From Rostratula benghalensis (taxonomy: Eukaryota > Chordata > Aves > Charadriiformes > Rostratulidae): DNA of 64,000 nt. Position 1 is the first letter of the stretch. Every line of letters begins with the position of its first letter. The stretch lies in the NCBI GenBank assembly GCA_013399305.1, contig VXAI01000198.1:985943-1049942 (forward strand), written 5' to 3'. Below the pieces are notes generated by a model. That model was given only the letters and a program-made list of their open reading frames with translations. It searched no databases and had not been told where the DNA came from. Made by a program: the position numbers and the translations under genes. Shown one piece after another: positions 21,010 to 33,099 of the stretch.

Positions 21010-23270
21010 TCGGGTATTGAGTTTGCTGGATCTTGACCCGAGTTCTTTGAAGCTCCAGCAAATTCTGAGCCTGCCTTCCCTGCTCCATGGGTGCTGGCTT
21101 TGGAAATCGGGGTGCCTTCTGTCCCAGCAGGGTAACACCAAGGACACAGGGACCCAGTCTGCCCGGGGGAATGGCAAGTGATGGGCAGGGACAGAGATGG
21201 GAACTGGTGAGGAAACAGGAAACTGGGAGATGCTGGCGGTGGGTTTCTAGGGCCATTTCACTGGGGAGACACGTGCCACTAAGTTATAGCTAATTAGCAA
21301 TGGGATGAGAGCGAGCAAAGAAAAACTTAGACTGATTACCAGGGAATCTTTCCTGCTGGTGAGCTGTGTTAGGCTGCAAAACCCTCACCCAAGGAAGGGG
21401 CACAAACCATGCCACTGGGGTGAATCCCAACTGGCTGGACACAGCAGGGCAGCACAGGGTGCCCAGAAAGGCACTCGCTGGGGCAGGAGAGAGAGAGTGG
21501 GAACAAGGTGACCCCACAGAAGTCCATTTGCTATTTCTAGCCCATAAGGTCTTGGAAACTTCAGCTCCACCAGTACAATTCTCCCTCCCTCTCCTGTGCC
21601 ATCTCAGACCCAGCTTCACGGACAGAGGTGCCTCTTGCAGTGGGAAATTACATACAGAAGAAAACGTCCTTCTCCCTGAAGATCAGGTCAGTCAAGGGCA
21701 GAATTTCACCTTTTCTTCTGATGAACACGGTTTTGTTATTTACTTTGTTTTAACAACAAAAGAATAACACTTGCCATACCCAAATGGGATTCTAAGAGCT
21801 GACTCAGCCAGCAAAATCAGCATTTTTGTTTGTCTGCAGTGAATCAAAAATCACTACTCACTTGTGCAGAATCAACTGAAATTTGAGGTGAATTAAATCC
21901 AAAATCTCCCTCTGTTCCTGCAGATGACTGACATGCCTCCTTTATTGCCAGTTTCTTGAGTGCTATTGGACTGGTTTCTCTCACTTCCCCTGTATCTCCT
22001 CGTTCCGCAGAAGTAGGGCAACATCTCACATCTCTTTTGGAAAGACTTCCACGGAACACAAGTGACATCCTTGCTGGGAGCCATTAGAGCAAACAGAAGT
22101 TAACTTGTACTAAGTTCAGTCTCAATGAGAAGTGTTCAGTTCAAGCACATTAACTTGCATTTGTGTGTGAAGAGCAACTGCTGAAGTCACAGTAAGATGA
22201 TGATGCATCTGAAATGTCAATAGATAATTTTTAACTCCTTTAATAGACCAGCACAAAGGCTGTTCTTGTGTTCTTAATCTCTTAACTGAGCTTAAAATAA
22301 ACTAACACACAAGGGTTTACTGCATTTACAGTGGTTTCAAGCCCACTCTTCTCAAAGAGACAAGATTCCTGGGCACAGCCAAGACCCCAGAGGTGAAGAG
22401 GAGCGCGTTGTAAGAGGAAGGATGGCTGGGTTTCTGGGCAGAGCCACACATGGGAACAAAATAGAGAGTAACTCCTGAGCAAGCCAAGTGAAAAGCTTTG
22501 GGGTTAAGGTCTCAAGTGGAACATTTCCCAGAGCCTCTTGTGAAAGCCAAGGACATCACCCCCCAACAGCACTCTCTTGCTCAGAGGGGAGAGGAATTGC
22601 TAACATGGGCTAGACATCCTGGTGCTGCCACCACAGGAGCTTCACCACCTGACAAACAGGTGGGGCCACCATTCTCCAAGGTGACAGTGGGACCAGGGAA
22701 GATGTGCTGCAGAAGGAATGTCCCTGTGTTCCTGGGGAGGTGTGGGTCCCAGCCTCCCACCTTGCGCTTCCCCAGGAGCCTGGGAAGGCAGCATGGGCTG
22801 GGCCTGAGCCTGGAGATGCAGGAGAGAATTTACTTCCTTTCAGGTTCCATTCCCCATTTCCTGGTGCTTCATAAACACTGAACTTCATCTCAGTTTGCCA
22901 ACACCACAGTCCTTGTCAGCTGGGTATAGACAGGACAGCTGGTAGAGGGGCAGCAAAGGAAAAGGACCCCTCACATTTCTTGAATACTGTGCCAAACCCC
23001 CCAGATCCTCTCGGGCTGCACCCTTCCCTGCCTCCAGAGCAGTTAATACAGCAACTCCACTGAACTCACTGCAGGGAAGGAAAAAAACCACCAACCAAAA
23101 AAACCCCCTACTCTCAGATGAAGGTCGCCTGCAAAAGCAGCATTTCCTCCCTTTTGTCTTGGCTGGGGCTGCTTTCAGTTCCTGATTGTTCAGCCTCTTT
23201 ATTCCTCACTTTCAGACTCTTGTTCGCTTCCAGCTGGGCTGTGTGTGTGCTTCAGAGATCCAGTGGGAAA
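21010..23270. other. Unique sequence, no gene recognised
   Basis: The open frames are short and overlapping. An AT-rich patch at 22190-22320 (gatgatgcatctgaaatgtcaatagataatttttaactcctttaatagacc) may be an extra regulatory element. Nothing else is visible. Confidence 0.4.
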
Positions 23271-23274
23271 GGTG

Positions 23275-23430
23275 GAGCGCGGTGACCCCCAGTCATTAAT
23301 CAAGCTGCCTAAGCCGGGGCCTTTTCACAGCCAGAGCCTGATTATTGGCTCTGGGGAGCTGCGTAATAAAATGACAAGGGGAGTGAGTCTATTTCCTGCC
23401 GCCAAACGGCTGACATTAATTCACACTGGG
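23275..23430. promoter_or_regulatory. Candidate conserved non-coding element
   Basis: The sequence cagtcattaatcaagctgcctaagccgggg, gagcctgattattggctctgg (an inverted repeat, CCAGAGCC...GGCTCTGG), gcgtaataaaatgac and ggctgacattaattcacac combines homeodomain cores with a CCAAT-like inverted repeat. It is flanked on the right by a G-rich patch at 23440-23475. Confidence 0.38.
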
Positions 23431-23434
23431 GGGC

Positions 23435-25585
23435 TCGGGGCAGGCAGCGGGAGGGGGAGAGGCTGCGGGATCTGCGGGTCCTTGCCGTGCGCATGTGTGG
23501 GACCAGGCGTGTAACGGCACAGGCGTGTTCACGTGTGCACTCACCAGCCCACGGAGCACAGCACAGCCACCCAGAAACACAGGGTTCTACAAAATACCAG
23601 GCAAAAAAAAAAATCTTGGACCAGAACTAGGACAGAGCTCTTCAGCCTCCATTACTCCAGAAGTCCAGACCCGGTCTGCAACCACTCGCTTTATCTACAC
23701 TGACATTCACACCACTGCATCCAAAAAGCACAGGTTTTCTCCCCCCCTTAAGAATGGCAAGAAAATTAGGTCAACACCTATAAAAGTTTACACAACAACT
23801 TTAGGCCAACCTAAGAACCATCCCCAGAATAACAGCCAGCACACCCCCTCTGACTCCAGCCTGCCGGGCTGTGCAGACTTCACCTCTCAGCAGTGACCTG
23901 TGCCTGCAGAAAGCCCTGTCTGCAAATACCTGCTGTGCTTCTGGCGACGACAGGAACCCACCCCAACAGTTAGGAAAAACCAAAACAGACTCCCATGCAA
24001 CTACCACAAGATCAACACTGGAAGTACTTACAACCACGATCCCAGAGCCCTTGTGTCTAGGAAAAGTGGGCAATTGCACCCTGACATTCCTACTGCCAAG
24101 GAACAAACTGGAGGGGGTAAGTACAACTGGTAATAATTTTCTAAAATTGCTGAAATTTCTTGTTCTTTTTTTTTTTCTTAGTTAATCGTTCTTTTGTCCT
24201 GAGTCTAGACATTTTGCTAATCAGTTTATATCATATGGGAGCTATCAGCAGAGACAGTCAAGCCTGGGGATATGTAAAACCTATCCCTTGCCTGAAGAAT
24301 CCAAGGAGACCTTTGACACTTGCCAAATTCCCATGTGAGGAAAGGGTAAGAGAAAAAAAGTCAGAGCCAAAAATCTGCAAAGTCTTTCTTCATTAGCCTT
24401 CAAATATAATCTTGGAACTTTCCTCTGCTGATACCATGTTTTTACGGGGCAACACCAATCAAGGAACTGTTTTGCTAAGACTTTTTCATCCATTGGCTCT
24501 GCTCCTTGCTCACAGGCCACCTGCAGCCTGGCCTGGCCATCTGTCCCTCAGCTTGTCCCCGGACGGCTGTGAAGAGGGAAGGGAAGTTTGGGATCTGCTG
24601 CACCCCATGGGGTCGGTGTGAGCTGGGTGTGAGCAGGCATCACGGTGTGGGAACAGCAGCAAGGACAGAGCCACCTCTGCTTCAGCACTGACCATCTTCT
24701 GGAGCAGTGTGCTCTGGGACAACGCTGTCTCAGCACCCATCTGCTAGGTGCACTTGTAGAATACTTTTTGAGCCTGGCTGATCTTTGGCAGGATCATCAC
24801 AGCCAGTAACAACCTCACAAAGAATCAGAAAATACCCTCACATTTCCCTCAGTGTGACAAGGTAGGAAATGGTCCCCACAAGGTCTGCAGAGGTGTAAAT
24901 GTACGAGGCACTCGGGATTCAGGTCTCAATTCTTTCCTGATTACATCCCATTGAGGATCAGAAATTTCAGTCTAATGTTATCCTTGCCACCAAAGCAAAC
25001 CCAGCCTGGTTTAAGCAGAACCTGAAAACACACATTCCTCCACCCTCCACAAACCACTCCACACACCTAAATGAAAACCAACAAAGCCCATCCCACCACA
25101 CGTGAAGCCACACGAGGGGCTGACAGGAGGTCCCCCAGAAGCCTCTGCTCCACAGTCCAACCTGTCATCTTCCTTTTCTACTGAAATAAAAGGAACCTGG
25201 AAACTGAGGCAACTGAACAACGCCAATTGAAAGCAACAGAGCAGAACCCCACTGGCCTCCACTGGCAGAGCCGAACCATGGTTGATGGAGTGGCACCACC
25301 TGATGGCATCAGAGCCCCCAGTGCTCACTGATCTCCAGGCAGACTGAGCCTCAGGGAGCCTGTAACCGAGCCCAGGGTTCAGTCCCCAGAGCTGGAACGC
25401 AGCGGCTGCACCAGCAGAGGCCCCGCAGCCAGCGGTGCCAGCACCAGGACACCGTGAGCAGGCAGTAAATCAAGGTGTGCAGAAGGAGTAGTGTCATTAA
25501 TTCCCACGTGTGCAGCTGAGCAAGAAGTGCCTGATAAAAAAAAAAAGACCCATTTGCCATTGCAACTATATCAAACCTTCTACAA
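23435..25585. other. Unique sequence, no gene recognised
   Basis: A moderately CpG-containing patch sits at 23440-23520. T-rich (24160-24180) and A-rich (25528-25540) runs are present. The open frames at 23245-24185 and 25011-25328 have no recognisable domain. Confidence 0.4.
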
Positions 25586-25589
25586 AAAG

Positions 25590-25950
25590 TCACTTTGAGG
25601 TCACTGTTTTTGTCCAGTATTTCAATACATTAAATGCAATTACTTCATTGTTGATTTACCTGTCATTAGAGGCATGTGTTTGAACATGATTTATTGAGTG
25701 AGTTTTGTGCCAGTTGACTTGCAATAGATTGCACAATATTCAAAAAGGCTCATTTGCTTGGCATTACATTAGAAGCAGGGTGATTGCAACACAAAGCAAT
25801 GTAAATGAGTTCTGAGAGGCTCCATCATTCATGTTGTCATGTACTGAATCCTATTATTATTTATTACCATAATTGTACTGTGTTTCCTGGGGCGATAAAT
25901 TAGGACTGATGGGTCCCGCTGACAGCCAAGGACTGGACTCGCTCTATATA
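25590..25950. promoter_or_regulatory. Strong candidate conserved non-coding element
   Basis: This 360-base repeat-free block reads caatacattaaatgcaattacttcattgttgatttacctgtcattag (SOX-like ATTGTT, homeodomain cores), caatagattgcacaatattc (C/EBP-like TTGCACAAT), ttgcttggcattacattag, gcaatgtaaatgag and tcctattattatttattaccataattgtac. There are almost no CpGs and no long open frame. Its base composition changes sharply at both ends. Confidence 0.5.
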
Positions 25951-25954
25951 ATTT

Positions 25955-28185
25955 AATAGGGATACTGTTGGATCTTTGCTTGGAGGAGACTTAGGGAAGA
26001 ATTTAGTAACTAAGCAAAATCTTTTCTTAAAAAAAAAAATTAAAATAAAAAGCAGTGAGGGTATTTTTCCCCCCTTCTCCCTTGGCAGCAATTTAAGTCT
26101 TGATAAAAGCTGCAAAGGAAATGGGAGCACTCTGTCTTTCATAATAGGATTGTTAAAAAAAATCACTGCCCTGTGTCACAATCTGTTTTATGCTCCCTGC
26201 TGACAGGCAGCCTCACGGCTGGGAACAGAGGGACAGAGGATGACTTAAAGGGATAGCAGTGACAGCTTCTGACCTGTGGCACAGCAGCTCCAACCCAACC
26301 CACGACTGCAAGTAAGAGTTGTTCCCGGCTGCTAGCAGTGGGGAACGAGTGAGGTTATTCCTACAGCTCACACCCGAGCACTCAAATGTCATCAAACCAG
26401 CTTTTCCTCCAGTCCCACGAGAGAGGCTGTGACCAGCCTGGAGATGTCACTTCCCACCAAAGCCTCTTCCACAGCCTGGCATGTTCTGAGACACCACCAC
26501 CTCTGCTTCTCAGCCTGTCTCCCAGGAGCAGTCCTAGGTACCCATTTGATCAGGGACTTTCTGTCTTTGAGATCCTGGGGGTGTTTCAGGCATAAGTTTG
26601 ATAACTACCTCCACGTGGCTGAGTTTTTCCCCACACAGGACTCAGCCCCAATAACCCTTCCAGGGAGCAAACACACCACAAAGGTGGGAGCACAACCCCA
26701 AGCAGATTCTGCAGCCACCACCTGCTGAAACCCAGCAGTTTGCTCCTCCCAACTTCAGGAGCTTCAGCGTAAAATGCACAAGGAGGAGTCACAAAACTTA
26801 GCTCTTAATTATAATTCAACCAGCAAAAGCTTCCCAAGTGGGACAACTGCAGTGACAATGCCATCACCTGGACAGGGTCAGTCTGGGTTCGCTGTAGGAC
26901 AGTTGTATTCCAAGCCCAGCTGTGACACACCTTCCACTGTTGTTTAAATTAAACTAGAACTGCTGATGAATGAAAACTGTGACCTCTCCACCTTCTATTT
27001 GAGTTTGGAATCAGAAAATAACAGTAAAACCAAGAAAAGGGATTCTTCCCCATCCCACGGGCCTGGATTTCAAAGGGGATAGGACACAGTCACAGCAAGA
27101 GTTTCACTTGGTAGATCAGAGCCAAGGCCCTTTCAATCAGCTCGTGTTTCAGAGCCACCCCACACCAATGTGTGCCTCCAGCCTTTGGGGTCATCTCTTC
27201 AGTGTGTAATGAGTGAGAACCCTGGCAGCTCACTGGGTGTGCAGCAGGTTCCCCATTCTTCTCTCACACCTGATGGGAAAGAGAGTCCTCAGTTCTCTGG
27301 GAACTTTTCTCACAGCATGGGACTAACAGGTTCTTTGGACTTTTGAAGCCATCTACTTTGTGACTGCATTAACGTGAAGACTTAACCCACAAAGTGGCTT
27401 TTACCACATTAAAGCCCTGAGTTATTCTTTGTTCTTAGAGTTGAGAAGTATTAAAGTTTGGAGCAAAGGATTTCTGGCCTTGAGTTGCAGCTTTGGGTGT
27501 TGCTTCTGTGAACAGATCAAACCCCTCTGTGCCACCATCATTCCCCAGCTCTAGCAATGCTTACCCACCCTGTAGGATTGGGATTGATACTCATTCGCCA
27601 AACTAGGAAGTTAGAGGCCAAGAAGACCAAAGTGCTGTATTAGCATTGCTATTGTTTTTAATGAATGCATACTTGCTTAAAGCAAAGGGAATTCAGTCCA
27701 TAAACCACTGCAGTGATGTTCTACCCTCAGAGCTGAAGATGCAGCGACAGCACGAGCAGTTGAGCCCTAAGAAGCAAGAGCTGGCACCTCCTGAACAACC
27801 ACCACGAGAAGAGCTGTACGAGTGATGTCTACAATGCAAGATAAAGGATCCTACAGGGAGGAGAGGGGAAATGAGGAAAGTACATCTCAGGTTCCAGTAT
27901 CCAGATCAAGATTCAGCAACAAAAATCTTCTTTCCAAGCTTTTAACCACCACCAATACTCAATCTTTCTACAAGACTTCTTCTAAAGAGACTCAGAGCTG
28001 CACAACCTCAGAACTGTTGGACTAGAACAGGTTAATGGTCCTTACTGTCCTGTATGTTGTATTTGTGAGCAAGCAAATATCCATAAATCCTCCTAGTGGA
28101 CAATTTTATGGAATAATCAACACAACAGGGATATTTCCTTCTAACCCTCTCCAAGTTAGCAACTGGCTGATGCCCTGAGGCATGG
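25955..28185. other. Unique sequence, no gene recognised
   Basis: A-rich runs lie at 26029-26050. AT-richer words near 26930-27030 and 27630-27700 (gcattgctattgtttttaatgaatgcatac) could be minor elements. No coding signal or named repeat is seen. Confidence 0.38.
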
Positions 28186-28189
28186 GAGC

Positions 28190-28560
28190 TCATTGAATGG
28201 ATCCATCTCTTGAGCAAGTCAATAGATATCTGTCAATTCAGGTCAATTCAAATGAGCTTTTATTGACAGAAAAAAGCTACATAAAATGTTGCCAAAGTGT
28301 GAGAAAATGACAGCACACCCCTACCTATCTTGAGCCATCTGTCAGAGACAGACACAACCCGCACTGCTTTTACAGAGAGACTCACTCCAGCTTCATCGGA
28401 TAGAAATTGTCCTTAATTTAGCTTCATTGACTTAATCGAGCTGAGCTATGCTTGGCATAAACAACATCCATCCTCCTTCTCTATGGACACCAGCAGAAGT
28501 AGCATGAGTGCATTAACAGGCCGAGGTTGCAAACCCATAATTACGTTAGAAATAGGGCAA
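28190..28560. promoter_or_regulatory. Candidate conserved non-coding element
   Basis: The block includes gtcaatagatatctgtcaattcaggtcaattcaaatgagc, in which the GTCAATTCA-like unit is repeated. It also has ttttattgacag, cttaatttagcttcattgacttaatcgagc and acccataattacgttag. Several TTGAC/GTCAA words suggest clustered TALE-homeodomain or nuclear-receptor half-sites. Confidence 0.38.
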
Positions 28561-28590
28561 TACAGATGTCCTTCTGCCAAAGGGCACTCG

Positions 28591-28617
28591 CAGGGGACAC
28601 CACAGGGGACACCACAG
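28591..28617. repeat. Two-copy 13-base tandem (CAGGGGACACCAC)
   Basis: The unit caggggacaccac occurs twice in direct succession and ends in a partial third start (ag). It is a very short minisatellite-like duplication. Confidence 0.85.
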
Positions 28618-28714
28618 CCGAGCCCACACCTACAGCACTGGACTATCAGCATCCCCGCTTCCCCCCCCGACGGCTGCTCCAGCTCATATCCTCCCTACCC
28701 CACACAGACATATG

Positions 28715-28850
28715 AAACTTGTCACTCAGACATCAAAGGCGCTTTTTGCTCACCCTTTCTCAGCAGTGACACATTTTTGGCCAAGCACATCACATTAATA
28801 GAACTTGCTGTCAAACAAGAAGGCTTTCAAACAATGGAAGGATTGTAGGC
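28715..28850. promoter_or_regulatory. Candidate conserved non-coding element
   Basis: The sequence acttgtcactcagacatcaaaggcgctttttgctc, acacatttttggccaagcacatcacattaatag and ttgctgtcaaacaagaaggctttcaaac has TCF-like ATCAAAGG, an NFI-like TTGGCCAAG and TGTCAAAC cores, with no repeat. Confidence 0.35.
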
Positions 28851-28859
28851 TGTATGGCA

Positions 28860-29930
28860 CGGCTGATGGGCAGATCACCAGGTAATGTGATGCAAGAGCT
28901 ATAAAGTATCTCAAAGACACAAGCAAAAAACAGAGCCTAGTTTTGAAGGGAGACTTGTGGTTTGTTGAGATTTTTTTTCAGTGTAAGTGTTGGAACAGAC
29001 CCTGGCATCAGACTTGGTTGGGTTTCCAGGCCCAGCTTTAGTTCAACAGGCACATTTCCTTAAGTGCTGCAGTGTTTCCTTGTCTCCTCCAGCGCCTCCC
29101 TCCCTTGCACACACTCCCCATCCTTCATTTTATTACTTGAGACAAATTATGGGCCAAGATCAGCTGGTCTTGTAGACTCAGGGAAAGCAAAACACATTGC
29201 ACTGTAACCTGCACAGAAACATCCTGCTGCTCACCAGCACTTTTCACCATAAACCAAAAAAAGAGGCTCTGCTTTGCCTGACACCGGTCACACTGTGACC
29301 CCAGGAGGGGGTAAGAGGGACAGCTTCCCTGAGAATGACCACTTTGCACCTGAGACAGGGCAAGCACAAGGCACACACCTGACCCAGCCCCCCGTGGGGA
29401 TGTGCCCCCAAGACCTTTCCCAACAGAGGCCTCTTGTTGATGATTGATGAGCACTTGGGGTTGGAGCTTAGTAATTGTGACAATTCTTTCAGATCACTGG
29501 GCAGCTAACAAATATCAACAAATAGTATATGGAAAGGAGAGGAGGAGGAGGAGGAGGAAGACCATGCAGGAGACTGTAACCTCAACTCAGTCTACCACCT
29601 ATCCGGGAAGTGACCCCAAAGTCACCCGGGGGGCACAGGAGAGCTCTGCACCACTCAGTTCTTGTTCCAGTAAAGGCGACAGGGACAGGTCAGAGCAATT
29701 GAAAACAGCTCTGGCTTCAGCCGTGCAGGCCACTGAACATCCATTAGCAAATAAGGATTCCTGGCCCCCAGTGACCTGGCCTGGATTTAAATGGGTGACC
29801 CAGCCATCAGCGCTGCACACCCCATTAGCCACCCGGGCTGTCTCCTGGAGGGGTGTTTTGTGCAGCTTTGGAGGGCTCTCATCACCCCCTCACCCTTCCA
29901 CACACCTCAGGAATATTACCGTGATACAAG
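28860..29930. other. Unique sequence, no gene recognised
   Basis: A 168-codon open frame at 29444-29950 crosses the (GGA)n run and reads as an artefact. No other structure is noted. Confidence 0.4.
29536..29560. repeat. (GGA)n microsatellite
   Basis: The run ggagaggaggaggaggaggaggaag carries about seven GGA units and produces an Arg run in the overlapping plus frame. Confidence 0.85.
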
Positions 29931-29934
29931 GTAT

Positions 29935-30130
29935 GAGTGACTGGAGATGAAGATATTACGCATGTGTCTCTGTCAGTTATGGCCATTATCATTAGCAGAC
30001 TAGCTCCCATTCCCTATATATTCCTTTTAGAACCGTTTACAGCTGAAACATTTTTAATGGCTCGATGAATATGAATGCCACATTTATAACCATTTACACA
30101 CAGGAGACTTTGGGGCACATCCATCTTCCC
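29935..30130. promoter_or_regulatory. Candidate conserved non-coding element
   Basis: The text agatattacgcatgtgtctctgtcagttatggccattatcattagcagac, ccctatatattccttttag (SRF/MEF2-like AT core), catttttaatggctcgatgaatatgaatgcc and catttataaccatttacac is repeat-free. A compact CpG cluster follows at 30150-30195. Confidence 0.42.
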
Positions 30131-30149
30131 TTGCAGGCACGTAAGCTCC

Positions 30150-30200
30150 CCTTACCGCCCCGCCACGCTGCGCGGCCGGCGGGGAGGAGGGGACCCCACT
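30150..30200. other. Short CpG-rich patch
   Basis: The sequence accgccccgccacgctgcgcggccggcgggg concentrates CpGs in about 40 bases between two AT-rich regulatory-looking blocks. It is too short to be called a CpG island, but could mark an enhancer-associated or non-coding RNA start. Confidence 0.45.
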
Positions 30201-30279
30201 CCGCAGTGGAAGATGAGGTTATCCCTGCCCAGTTTGGACAACACGTGTTCAGAAGTCCCCCTTATTGTCATCACAGACT

Positions 30280-30640
30280 GCCCTCCCCAGTCACACACTT
30301 ATTTAGACTCTTCAGCCTTTCATTAACAACGGAAAAATGCAGGCCGTTACATCTGTTAGCAGACATCATTTTAGACAAATACAACTTCTTATCAAATAAG
30401 CCTGCAATAAATGTTTCATGAACAGAACCCTTCAATAGAACTCCCAACACTAATTTAATGAGAAGTATCAAATGAATTTTTTTTTTTTATTCTGATATCT
30501 CCCCTGAGACAAATGATACTTTGCAGGCCTATTTTTAACAAATGAATTATTGACTTAAACTGGCACAATTAATCACAATATAATGGGATCAGGGGATGTT
30601 AGAGGCTCATTCAGCACGGCAGATGATGAGTACTGACTCT
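30280..30640. promoter_or_regulatory. Strong candidate conserved non-coding element
   Basis: The block contains gttacatctgttagcagacatcattttagac, aaataagcctgcaataaatg, aacactaatttaatgagaag, aacaaatgaattattgacttaaactggcacaattaatcacaatataatggg and ends at ttagaggctcattcagcac. A T10 run at 30478-30488 is the only low-complexity part. Confidence 0.47.
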
Positions 30641-30649
30641 TCCAAGAAA

Positions 30650-32890
30650 TGAGGCTCTTTAATCACTCCCAGATTAACAGCTACATGCTTTCAAATTTCA
30701 ATCACAGGGAACTGGCAGTGTGGAATGAAAAGGGCCCACTCCAGCAAGAAGGAAGAAAGCAGGAGGATTTCTTACCCTGTGAGAGCCCGGGTGCTTGTTG
30801 TCTCAGAAACAGGCCCCCAACTTCCCCACACTGCATGCCCAGGGCTTCCTCCCTCCAGTCTTTATCAGGTGAGAATTTGGTTCCAAAAGGTGCTCACAAG
30901 GCATCAACACCTGCCCTTTGGGGAAAATCTTCACGACTTAAGAGAAAAAGGCTCTTAACGAATCCTCTCTTGATTAGGGTAACTGTTCTCTGGAGGTTTT
31001 GCACTTTCCTGCACGAGGTGCCACCACACTGCCCTGTAGTCTACCCGTGTTGCCTTGGAGTTTGGGTTTTCCCTTATTCTAAAGCCTATGAAGCTGACCA
31101 AAGAGAAAGACATCTCTATGAAATTTCTAGTAATTTCCTCAAGCAGGGACTTGATGCAATTGTCCTGCTGTGATTGGGACTGGAGATTCTCTCAGCTCCC
31201 CAGACAATAGTTGACCCAAAGAGAGTAACACAGAAGCTTTTGTGACCAACAATAACAAAAGAGTAAGTACACTGATTGACTTTTAAAACCAGAAATGGCA
31301 AAGGAACCAAAACAAAATTAACATCAAGGCAAACAGAACACACACTGAAACTACAGGGAAAGTCAAATGATGTGTCTGCTTTGCTGGTCTCAGAGTTTAG
31401 GGTTCTGGCTTTTCCCAGCAGCAGTGACACCTCAGACACCTCTAGCAGAGCTTTTTCCTCCAGCCTGTGCTGCTCGAGGTGCCTGCCCTACCCTGGAACC
31501 TCGCAGGGAAAAACTCTCCATTTGACAGGAGACTCGGCAAGTAAGTGACAGGTAAATAGGTTCCCAGCAGCTGAGTTTCAAAACAAAAGTGCACTTTTGT
31601 AATTTGCACTTACAAACAATCTTAAAAGTTAGCTCTTTTCTAACTTGAGAAAAGGAAGTAATTTCCAAGGTGGATCACGTGGATCCTCTTGGCCTCACAT
31701 CCTGCCTTTGACAGTGACCTGCATCAAGTGCCTCTGCAAGAAGCTGCACAGGAGGACGTTGAGGAAACAAGGAACTCACCAACCCCCTCACACAACCCAC
31801 ATGGCCTTCTCCTGACCACTGCAGTCACAAACACAACCCCTCAAACCTACCTTCTACCATTCTTCCAATATGCGTGTGTTTGGTTACTGTTTGCCATTAC
31901 ACTTGTATGTACAAATGTTATTTAGATAAAGGTACAGTCTCCCTTTGATGCCTGTGCAGAAAAATAAACAGGCAAACTTCCTGGCTAAGGGTTGAGAAAG
32001 GAAGTAATTGGTCTCCTCCAAAATCCTTCTCCAGGAGGCAAATTTCATTGACACTGAAGCCAACACTAATATTTGCTCTAAGGGCTATCAGAAAGACAGT
32101 CTGATTTTTTCCAGGTTGGGGTTCTGTGTTGGAGCTGATTCCAGAAGAACCAATGGTTTCCCCCTGTGCAGGAGCCTTTGCTCCCCCTGAACCAGAAGGT
32201 ATTTCCCAACAGCGTTACGATACCGCACAGCTGATTCCCAGCAAAGTCTCCCAGGAATCTTTGCCTACTTGATGTCCAATATTAGACTTGCAAACAAACC
32301 GAAACAGGACCTGGTAATTCTCACAGCACAATACATTTAAAATTGCCAATATGATAAAAATTAACTCTTTTCTCTTCCCTCAACTGTGGGTTCTACCTGA
32401 GAGCGCGTAACAGCCTCCAGCAGGATTTCACTGCAGAAACACCCAGATTATTTTCCTGACACACAACCACCTCCAAATATTTTGACAGGGAGAGGTAACA
32501 GTTTTCTGTCCCCTTCAGCCCTGATTCTGGCTGAAGCTGACAGAGCTCCTCAGAGCGGGTTTGCTGTATTCACCACGTGGCTTTCCCAGCTGCACACCCT
32601 CACGCAGGGAGGAAACACCGCCGCTCCTGTGAGCTCTGAATTCAGCCAGAAAGGGAGAAACACCTATTTGCAGTGGAAAAGCAGTGGGAAGGAGACTGGG
32701 AAGGCTGGCAGATGTACTGGGCTGTGCCAGACTTTTTCAACACGTCTCATTGTCTGTAAGGCAGAGCGCAGGAAGGGGAAATGGCAAGTGAAACCCATTT
32801 GTGCTTAAACACATCGAAGCCTCCTCAGAACCAGGGACACCCTCAGAAATGGGGGCCAGCTCCTGGGTCTCTAGTGGAGGTCTGGTAGCC
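30650..32890. other. Unique sequence, no gene recognised
   Basis: The plus frame at 30649-31173 (174 codons) has no domain and no splice or start context of note. AT-richer words occur at 31580-31640 and 32330-32360. Confidence 0.4.
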
Positions 32891-32899
32891 AAAAGCCAT

Positions 32900-33095
32900 T
32901 CCCTTCTTTAATTTATAGGCCTGTCAGAGTTAGAATTGATTGGGAAGAGGTCTTGTTTTACCTATGGTGGGAGGAAATCAAGTGATGTTAGCAGCAACGC
33001 TGGGCACATTATCATCTGCTGGTTCCATTTAACAACTTCTCACAACATATGCAGTTTACATTACGGTATCCTGCACATGTAGTCTTTGGCTGAAA
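32900..33095. promoter_or_regulatory. Candidate conserved non-coding element
   Basis: The sequence ctttaatttataggcctgtcagagttagaattgattgggaag, ggcacattatcatctgctgg, catttaacaacttctcacaacatatgcag and tttacattacggtatcc holds GATA-like TTATCA, an E-box CATATG and several TALE-homeodomain-like words. No repeats. Confidence 0.38.
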
Positions 33096-33099
33096 ATAT

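Noticed and set aside
29444..29950. 168-codon frame with an Arg cluster resembling a nuclear localisation signal
   Set aside because: The Arg run is the translated (GGA)n microsatellite at 29536-29560.
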